A DNA stretch of 22,250 nt from UBA7803 sp047920935 (GTDB lineage: Bacteria > Pseudomonadota > Gammaproteobacteria > Pseudomonadales > Azotimanducaceae), in the NCBI GenBank assembly GCA_047920935.1, contig JBLRXD010000036.1, forward strand, positions 1 to 22,250. The letters are read 5' to 3'. Below the pieces are notes generated by a model. That model was not told where the DNA came from, ran no database searches, and saw nothing but the letters and a program-made list of their open reading frames with translations. How positions within the stretch are numbered: the stretch's first letter is position 1; every line of letters begins with the position of its first letter. Both the position numbers and the translations under genes were made by a program. Below are positions 17,199 through 22,250 of the stretch, one piece after another.

Positions 17199-19340
17199 GT
17201 GAGCACTACCGCGCCCATCGCCAACCCCGACAGCCTGCGTCTGCTCGAGCAAACCACCTCCGTGGGCCCGATACGCCATCTGCCGGTGTGGGACGACATC
17301 CGCGCCGAGCATGTAGAGCCGGGGCTGAATGGGTTGCTGGAGCAGGCAGAGTGGGAGTTCGAGCAGTTGGAGCGCGCTCAGCAGCCCAGCTGGGAAGGCC
17401 TCATGGTGCCGCTGGAGCGGCTGCAGGACCGGGTCGGACGGGTGTTCGGTGCAGTCTCGCACCTCACCAGCGTCAAGTACAGCGATGCGTTGCAGGCCGG
17501 CTACGACGCGGTGCGACCGCGTTACGTGGCCCTGCTGAGTCGCATGAGCCAGAGTGTGCCGATCTATCAGGGCATGGTGGCGCTACGCGACGGGCCGTTG
17601 GCACCGGGCCTGGATCAGGCGCAGACACGCATCCTGGCGGAGAGCATCCGCGGCATGGAGCGTTCCGGCGTGCATCTGCAGGGCGAGGCGCGGCAGCGCT
17701 ATCAGGCGCTGCAGGAGCGGCTGTCGGATCTGTCGAATCGCTTTCAGACCAATCTGGTGAAGGAAGAGAAGGGCTCCCGGGTTCGGGTCACGGATGCAGC
17801 CCAGGTGCAGGGGATTCCCGCTGCGGTGCTGGCGCTGGCCGCCGATATGGCCCGGCAGGACGGCATCGACGCCGCGTCGCCAGAGGCCGGCCCATGGCAC
17901 TTCGTGGTGAACGGCGTGAACTACCAGGCGGTGATCCAGCACGCCGAGCATCGCGGCCTGCGCGAGCAATTCCTGCGGGCATTCCGCGCCCGCGGCACCA
18001 GCGACGGGTTCGACAACCGGCCGGTGCTCGAGGAAATTTTGCGGCTGCGGCAGGAGCAATCCGCCCTGGTGGGGTTCGCCAGCTACGCCGAGCGCAGCGT
18101 CGACGCCAAGATGGCGCCGTCGGTGGGCGCGGTGTGGTCGCTGCTGGAACAACTCGAGGCCGCCGCGCGCCCGGCCGCCGAGCGCGAGCGGCAGGCGCTG
18201 CTCGACTTCATGCGCACAGCCGGCGCCGCGGAAGCCGACGACCTGCAGCCGTGGGACATCGCCTATTGGGCCGAGAAATTGCGCGAGGCGGAGTACGCCT
18301 ACGACAGCGAACGACTGCGGGATTACTTCCAGATGCCGCGGGTCATGGATGGGCTGTTTTCGCTGATCAGTACCCTCTACGGCGTGGAGATTCAGGCGCT
18401 GCCGGCGGGCGCCGTGCCGGTATGGGATCCGAGCGTGGATTTCTATCAGGTGCTCCAGGACGGGCGGGTCATGGCCGGGTTCTACGTCGATCCGTACGCC
18501 CGCTCCGGCGAAAAGCGCGGCGGCGCCTGGATGAGCACCACGGTAGACCGCAGCCGGGTGCTGGCGCCCGAGGGCGCCAGTTCGTCTTTGCCGGTGGCGC
18601 TGTTCGTCATGAACGGCCGGCCGCCGGCCGAGGGACGGCCGGCGCTGATGTCCCTGGAGGAGGTGCTCACCCTGTTCCACGAGTTCGGCCACGCCACCCA
18701 GCACATGTTCACGGCGGTGGAGGAGGGTGGGGCCTCCGGTATGAACCTGGTGGAATGGGATGCGGTGGAACTGGCCAGCCAGTTCAACGAGTTCTGGATC
18801 GACCACAAACCGTTCCTGCGCCGGCTCACCGCCCACGTGGATACCGACCAGCCGCTCGACGATGCAACCCTGGATCGCATCATCGCCAGCAAGAACTTCA
18901 TGATCGGCAATGCCACCCTGCGGCAACTGCACCTCGCGAAAACCGACCTGACCCTGCACCAGCAGTACGGCGTGACCGACGGCGATCCGCAGCGCTCGCC
19001 GTTCGACATCGAGCGCGACATCGCCGAGCGCACCCTGGTCATGCCGCAGCTCACCGAGGGCAGCACGCTGCCGTCCTTCGGCCACCTGTTCTCCGGCGGT
19101 TATGCCGCCGGCTACTATTCCTACAAGTGGGCCGAGGTGCTGGCCGCCGACGCCTTCGCGGCCTTCGAAGAGGCGGGCCTCGATGACCCGGCGGCGTTGC
19201 GCCAGGTGGCCGAACGGTTCCGCGACACGGTGCTGGCGCTGGGCGGCAGCCTCCCGGCCGCCGAAGTCTACCGGCGCTTTCGCGGCCGCGACGCGACCCC
19301 GGCCGCCCTGCTCGCCGCTCAGGGGCTGGCGCCCCACTAG
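17199..19340 (+). CDS. prlC: oligopeptidase A, M3 family zinc metallopeptidase
   Basis: This 713-residue peptidase of the M3A family (thimet oligopeptidase/OpdA type) carries the zinc motif HEFGH at residues 494-498. The third ligand, Glu524 in VELASQF, lies 30 residues after the first His, as the family requires. The C-terminal segment FGHLFSGGYAAGYYSYKWAE holds the substrate-contacting tyrosines. OpdA degrades short peptides in the cytoplasm, including cleaved signal peptides. The chain is slightly longer than the E. coli enzyme, mainly through about 20 extra N-terminal residues. The GTG start lies six bases after AGGAG. A hairpin without T-tract follows the stop. Confidence 0.93.
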   Translation: MSTTAPIANPDSLRLLEQTTSVGPIRHLPVWDDIRAEHVEPGLNGLLEQAEWEFEQLERAQQPSWEGLMVPLERLQDRVGRVFGAVSHLTSVKYSDALQAGYDAVRPRYVALLSRMSQSVPIYQGMVALRDGPLAPGLDQAQTRILAESIRGMERSGVHLQGEARQRYQALQERLSDLSNRFQTNLVKEEKGSRVRVTDAAQVQGIPAAVLALAADMARQDGIDAASPEAGPWHFVVNGVNYQAVIQHAEHRGLREQFLRAFRARGTSDGFDNRPVLEEILRLRQEQSALVGFASYAERSVDAKMAPSVGAVWSLLEQLEAAARPAAERERQALLDFMRTAGAAEADDLQPWDIAYWAEKLREAEYAYDSERLRDYFQMPRVMDGLFSLISTLYGVEIQALPAGAVPVWDPSVDFYQVLQDGRVMAGFYVDPYARSGEKRGGAWMSTTVDRSRVLAPEGASSSLPVALFVMNGRPPAEGRPALMSLEEVLTLFHEFGHATQHMFTAVEEGGASGMNLVEWDAVELASQFNEFWIDHKPFLRRLTAHVDTDQPLDDATLDRIIASKNFMIGNATLRQLHLAKTDLTLHQQYGVTDGDPQRSPFDIERDIAERTLVMPQLTEGSTLPSFGHLFSGGYAAGYYSYKWAEVLAADAFAAFEEAGLDDPAALRQVAERFRDTVLALGGSLPAAEVYRRFRGRDATPAALLAAQGLAPH

Positions 19341-19362
19341 CCGCTTTGCGGGTAAGGATTGC

Positions 19363-19391
19363 GGCGCCGGCGCAGAAGTTGCGCCGGCGCC
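19363..19391 (+). terminator. GC-rich hairpin after prlC, terminator-like
   Basis: GGCGCCGGCGCA (19363-19374) pairs exactly with TGCGCCGGCGCC (19380-19391) around a five-base loop. No T-tract follows, so termination would need Rho or depend on stem strength. Confidence 0.4.
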
Positions 19392-19439
19392 CCGACGGCC
19401 GCGGCTCCGCCGCCGGCAGCCGTGCGGCGGGTGGGATTG

Positions 19440-19454
19440 GGCACAGTCATTGCA
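19440..19454 (+). promoter_or_regulatory. sigma-54-like promoter for the fasciclin gene
   Basis: GGCACAGTCATTGCA has correctly spaced -24 GG and -12 GC elements and differs by one base from the element ahead of the thiolase-like gene. The predicted transcript start near 19465 leaves a leader of about 50 bases before the ATG at 19515. Confidence 0.55.
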
Positions 19455-19514
19455 ACTACCTCTGGAGTCCGGGCACACGCCCGGGCACTGCATGGAATAC
19501 CAGAGGGAAACACT

Positions 19515-20342
19515 ATGACGAAGCAAAGATACCTGCCGGCAATCGCCGCCGCGGCTCTGCTGATGAGTTCCGCCGGGGCGATGGCCGTGGTGGGAGAGCA
19601 TGACGAGCAACGCACCGATCCGGCGGAGGCTTACGAAGAGCAACAGGACCGCACCGCCGAGCGGGACGACCCGTGGCAGGAAGAAGACGACTGGCGCGAT
19701 GAGCCGGCTGACCCCCAGGTGGGCGCCGCTGACGACCAGGAGCGCCCGGCGGCTCGCAACGGCGAGGGCATCGAGCAGCTCGAGCAACTGGCTCAGCAGC
19801 ACGGTAACCTGAATACCTTTATTCAGGCGATCCGCGATGCGGGCATGGGCGACGCTCTGGTGGGTACGACGGACTACACCATCTTCGCCCCCACTGACGA
19901 AGCCTTCGAGCAATCCGACCGTAGTGTCGAAGAACTGCTCCAACCTGAGAATCGGGAGGAGCTCATCAGCCTGCTGCGCGCCCACATCGTCGCCGACGAC
20001 GTTGATCCGCAGATGGCGCGCAACATCGGCCGGGCCCTGACCATCGACGGTGGCACGGTGGACCTGCAAGCTGATGAAGATCGCCTGCAAGTAGGTCAGG
20101 CGACGGTGGTCGACCAGGACATCCAGCAGGGCAACTTGCGGATCTATCCCATCGACCAGGTGCTTTCTCCCGGCGAAGAATTCGCCGCGTTCGAGGGCCC
20201 GGAGGCAACCGAAGGTCAGCGCGACCAGGAGATGCAGCGGGATGACACCCAGGGCGACGTCGATGTGGACGTCGAGGCTGAGGTCGATACCGAAAGCGAC
20301 GACGACTGGGGCACGCAGCGTGATACCGACGACGATTGGTAG
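19515..20342 (+). CDS. exported acidic fasciclin-domain protein
   Basis: This 275-residue protein begins with a clear Sec signal (KQRYLPAIAAAALLMSSAGAMA, cleavage after AMA). A strongly acidic linker to about residue 85 is rich in Asp, Glu and Gln and contains EEDDW. One fasciclin (FAS1) domain at ~85-220 shows the H1 motif TIFAPTDEAF near 117-126 and LLRAHIVADDV and INGGT-like (IDGGTVDL) elements. The C-terminal tail is almost entirely Asp, Glu and Gln with two DDDW motifs, one of them the final four residues. FAS1 domains mediate adhesion or matrix contacts in the periplasm or outside the cell. The ATG has an AGAGGGA ribosome site. A sigma-54-like promoter lies upstream and a strong terminator downstream, so it appears monocistronic. 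Confidence 0.87.
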   Translation: MTKQRYLPAIAAAALLMSSAGAMAVVGEHDEQRTDPAEAYEEQQDRTAERDDPWQEEDDWRDEPADPQVGAADDQERPAARNGEGIEQLEQLAQQHGNLNTFIQAIRDAGMGDALVGTTDYTIFAPTDEAFEQSDRSVEELLQPENREELISLLRAHIVADDVDPQMARNIGRALTIDGGTVDLQADEDRLQVGQATVVDQDIQQGNLRIYPIDQVLSPGEEFAAFEGPEATEGQRDQEMQRDDTQGDVDVDVEAEVDTESDDDWGTQRDTDDDW

Positions 20343-20372
20343 GCTGAATTGCTGAGCGCTTGGTGATCAGAG

Positions 20373-20402
20373 CAGGCCCGGTTACCGGGCCTGTTTTTTT
20401 TC
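20373..20402 (+). terminator. rho-independent terminator after the fasciclin gene
   Basis: CAGGCCCGG pairs with CCGGGCCTG around a TTA loop (20373-20393) and is followed at once by eight or more T residues. It lies between this gene and the convergent reductase gene. Confidence 0.92.
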
Positions 20403-20423
20403 GGCCGAAGGCCTCGCAGGCCG

Positions 20424-21395
20424 TCAGCTGCGCCCGTGTGGCGCTGCGTAGTCCAGCTCGGGCCCTGCCGGAATCACGCCGCTGGGGTTCACGTTGGGAT
20501 GGCTGCCATAGTAGTGGTGGCGGATGTGGTGAAAGTCCACGGTGTGGCGGATGCGGGGGTGCTGATACAGCTCCCGGGTATAGCCCCACAGGTTCGGGTA
20601 GTCCACCAGGCGGCGGATGTTGCACTTGAAGTGGCCGTGATAAACCGGATCGAAGCGCAACAGCGTGGTGACCAGCCGGACGTCCGCTTCGGTCAAGCTG
20701 TTGCCGGTGAGGTAGCGGCGCTTTGCCAGCAGCCCTTCCAGCCAGTTCAGCGTGTCGAACAGCGGGTACACGGCTTCGTCGTAGGCTTCCTGAGTGGTCG
20801 CGAAGCCGCACTTGTACACACCGTTGTTCAGCGTGTGGTAGACGCGGTCGTTGATCTGGTCGATCTGGTCGCGCAGCTCCGTCGGGTAGAAGTCGCCCGG
20901 CTCGGCGCCAGCCGCGTTGAAGGCGCTGTTGAGCATGCGGATGATGTCTGCCGATTCGTTGCTGACGATGGTGTTCTGCCGGCTGTCCCAGAGTACGGGG
21001 ACGGTGACGCGGCCGGTAAACTTCGGGTCGGCTTTCAGGTAAAGCTCGTAGAGGTACTTCACTGCGAACAGCGGGTCGGGAATCACCCCAGGCGCAGGCT
21101 CAAACGTCCAGCCGTGGTCGCCCATGTGCCAATGCACCATCGACACCCGTATGTGTTCCTCGAGACCCTTGAACGCGCGCATGATCAGCGTGCGCTGGGC
21201 CCACGGACAGGCGTAACTCACGTACAGGTGGTAACGGCCCCACTCGGCGGGAAAGCCGCCGCTGCCGGTGGGCCCGGGCGAGCCGTCGGCGGTGACCCAG
21301 TTGCGGAACGCCTGCTGCTGGCGCTGAAAGCGCCCGCCGGTGGATTCGGTGTCATACCACGTATCGACCCAGTTGCCGTCGACCAGCAAACCCAT
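20424..21395 (-). CDS. yqjG: glutathionyl-hydroquinone reductase (Xi-class glutathione transferase)
   Basis: This 323-residue protein matches the YqjG/PcpF/ECM4 group. It has an N-terminal thioredoxin-like domain with the active cysteine in YACPWAQRTLI (Cys63). TVPVLWDSRQNTIVSNESADIIRML contains the glutathione-binding cis-Pro and Glu-Ser elements. The all-helical C-terminal domain includes YLTGNSLTEADVRL and FDPVYHGHFKCN. These enzymes use glutathione to reduce glutathionyl-hydroquinones in the cytoplasm. The start is fixed by a perfect AAGGAGG site on the minus strand; the longer frame upstream would run through the antisense of the tRNA and is not used. A possible -10 (TATGCT at 21438-21433) lies about 40 bases upstream. 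Confidence 0.92.
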   Translation of the reverse strand: MGLLVDGNWVDTWYDTESTGGRFQRQQQAFRNWVTADGSPGPTGSGGFPAEWGRYHLYVSYACPWAQRTLIMRAFKGLEEHIRVSMVHWHMGDHGWTFEPAPGVIPDPLFAVKYLYELYLKADPKFTGRVTVPVLWDSRQNTIVSNESADIIRMLNSAFNAAGAEPGDFYPTELRDQIDQINDRVYHTLNNGVYKCGFATTQEAYDEAVYPLFDTLNWLEGLLAKRRYLTGNSLTEADVRLVTTLLRFDPVYHGHFKCNIRRLVDYPNLWGYTRELYQHPRIRHTVDFHHIRHHYYGSHPNVNPSGVIPAGPELDYAAPHGRS

Positions 21396-21515
21396 GGCGT
21401 CCTCCTTTAGCCAAGCCACTTGCACGGGTAGTAGCATATTTCGCGCCGTCTCGTAGGCTGCGCGCCTTGCCGCCTCCGGTGCCAAGTGTGAAGATGATCG
21501 CCTGCGATCCCGCAC

Positions 21516-21592
21516 GCGCCCGTAGCTCAGTTGGATAGAGCACCAGGCTTCGAACCTGGGTGTCGGGAGTTCGAATCTCTCCGGGCGCGCCA
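21516..21592 (+). tRNA. tRNA-Arg (anticodon TCG)
   Basis: A full cloverleaf of 77 bases includes the encoded CCA. The acceptor stem GCGCCCG/CGGGCGC, D arm with AGTTGGATA loop, anticodon stem CCAGG/CCTGG with loop CTTCGAA (anticodon TCG, reading CGA) and T arm with TTCGAAT loop are all present. An integrase fragment begins 14 bases after its 3' end, which marks the tRNA 3' half as the likely integration target. Confidence 0.96.
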
Positions 21593-21605
21593 ATAATTCA
21601 AGGGC

Positions 21606-21950
21606 TTATCGGCCTTTGGCCGTGCGCCCCTGCCTTCCGTTCCGACAGTTTTCCGACACCTGTCCTGCGCTGACCCCTGCGGTCGTGAGCACCGTCAGCG
21701 TCGGGGTCTGCTGGGTACCCCGCTTGGAGATCTTCTCGGCGGCACTGATGAGCTCACCGAGCTCAGCCGCGGAGTAGTGCGTTGTAATATCTCCGTGCGC
21801 GTGCCCAAGGATCGCCTTGCGGGTCTCCAGGGGGACGCCTGCGGCACGAAGCCGCCTTCCACAGGTATGGCGGAGGTTGTGCACGCCCTTCTTCACGTTG
21901 GACCCCGTCGGCAGCCCGGCCTTTACCCAACCGTGGTTCTTACTTGCCCA
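21606..21950 (-). pseudogene. tyrosine recombinase (integrase), C-terminal fragment
   Basis: About 100 residues of the catalytic domain of a phage/island-type tyrosine integrase remain. GVHNLRHTCGRRLRAAGV holds the conserved His-x-Leu-Arg-His box, LGHAHGDITTHYSAAEL has the second His and the nucleophilic Tyr, and a divergent tail rich in Thr, Gln and Arg follows. The N-terminal arm-binding and core-binding domains and the first catalytic Arg/Lys are missing: upstream of KAGLPTGS (about 21,925) similarity stops and a TGA follows in frame at 21953-21951. Full-length relatives are typically around 350-420 residues. Its 3' end points at the tRNA, the usual layout at an att site. Alone, the fragment should be inactive. 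Confidence 0.78.
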
Positions 21951-22250
21951 TCAGTGAAACTGAATGCCTTCTTTGGACGCAAGGAAGTGTTGATGGGGTT
22001 AACCCACAGCGGCGGAACCACCCGGTCTTTAAGGAGGCTGCGCTCAAACCGATACCCACGCCCATTATGCTAAGAAGGTTCCTGGGACAGGGAGGGTGGC
22101 ACGACACCTGTGCGAGTATTCAGGCCTTGACCAAATGCGACTGGAACAACAATACGCTCTACAAGACTCTACCTGCGACGCTGGTGTACTCCCAGCTATT
22201 CGCCGATGTTGTGAAGGGAACACCTGAGATTGTTGATGACGTCTACGACT
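21932..22250 (+). pseudogene. prokaryotic Argonaute PIWI-domain C-terminal fragment (5'-truncated; 3' end beyond window)
   Basis: An uninterrupted frame of 106 codons runs to the window edge. It reads like the C-terminal end of a long prokaryotic Argonaute PIWI domain: RGSYLPISETECLLWTQGS, then PIPTPIMLRRFLG, then ALTKCDWNNNTLY and LPATLVYSQLFADVVKG. Known pAgos share the order GTY...LLyTxG, PxPLxxR, LTKMxWNN..LY..LPVTLxYA..LAxxVK close to their C-terminus. No plausible start codon with ribosome site precedes it. Similarity begins within a few bases of where the integrase fragment ends, so the gene has lost all of its N, PAZ and MID domains and most of PIWI. Assignment rests on motif recall, not on a search. 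Confidence 0.62.

Larger units (their letters stand above)
21593..22250. mobile_element. edge of a degraded element integrated at tRNA-Arg (continues beyond window)
   Basis: Directly after the tRNA come a truncated tyrosine integrase on the minus strand and a truncated PIWI-like frame on the plus strand. GC content falls to about 53% over the last 170 bases, against roughly 70% or more in the core genes. The second attachment site is not in the window. Confidence 0.6.

Noticed and set aside
20424..21593. Longer start for the glutathione transferase at 21593
   Set aside because: The extension would be the antisense of the tRNA-Arg gene, and the internal ATG at 21395 has a perfect AAGGAGG site and matches the family's N-terminus.
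21925..22070. A minus-strand open stretch (GYRFERSLLKDR...) considered as the missing upstream part of the integrase after a frameshift
   Set aside because: It does not carry integrase core-domain features, and the plus-strand reading of the same bases fits PIWI motifs much better.
21777..22073. A plus-strand frame of 98 codons over the integrase/PIWI junction
   Set aside because: It is antisense to the integrase motifs and in a different frame from the PIWI-like reading; it resembles neither family.

Overview
The window is about 22 kb of chromosomal DNA, very GC-rich until roughly position 21,900. It most likely comes from a Gammaproteobacterium of Pseudomonas-like or halotolerant/marine type. 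The ornithine decarboxylase closely matches the Pseudomonas SpeC type, and PA2778/PA2779-family genes, dodecin, oligopeptidase A and a YqjG-type glutathione transferase are all present. I cannot name the genus. Coding density is high and no intergenic stretch exceeds 300 bases.

Layout, left to right. (1) 1-708: the 3' end of an SLC13/TrkA-C permease. (2) 793-2116: an exported PA2779-family protein and a PA2778-family C39-like cysteine peptidase lipoprotein. (3) 2198-7161: a single-chain biotin-dependent acyl-CoA carboxylase (biotin carboxylase, biotin carrier, carboxyltransferase), translationally coupled to an exported D-aminoacylase-type amidohydrolase. (4) 7175-7442: a large nested palindrome filling the gap between convergent genes. 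(5) 7441-9700, minus strand: a ferredoxin-NADP reductase-like flavoprotein followed by a membrane-anchored dynamin-like GTPase. (6) 9906-15253: a three-gene acyl-CoA operon (thiolase-like, FadB/FadJ-like fusion, acetyl-CoA hydrolase/CoA-transferase) behind a good sigma-54 promoter match. (7) 15373-16942: ornithine decarboxylase speC and dodecin. (8) 17199-19340: oligopeptidase A. (9) 19515-20342: an exported, very acidic fasciclin-domain protein with a second sigma-54-like promoter. (10) 20424-21395, minus strand: glutathionyl-hydroquinone reductase. (11) 21516-21592: tRNA-Arg(UCG), then the start of a degraded integrated element.

Two things stand out. First, in the acyl-CoA operon the thiolase keeps its nucleophilic cysteine but has lost the usual catalytic Asn, His and second Cys. 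The fused hydratase domain has Gln in place of its first catalytic Glu, while its dehydrogenase pair is intact. This suggests non-canonical chemistry rather than ordinary beta-oxidation. Second, beside tRNA-Arg lies the C-terminal part of a tyrosine integrase, abutting at about 21,930 a plus-strand frame that reads like the C-terminal end of a prokaryotic Argonaute PIWI domain and runs off the window. Base composition drops there to about 53% GC. This looks like the scarred edge of a horizontally acquired defence-type island; whatever lies to the right is outside the window.
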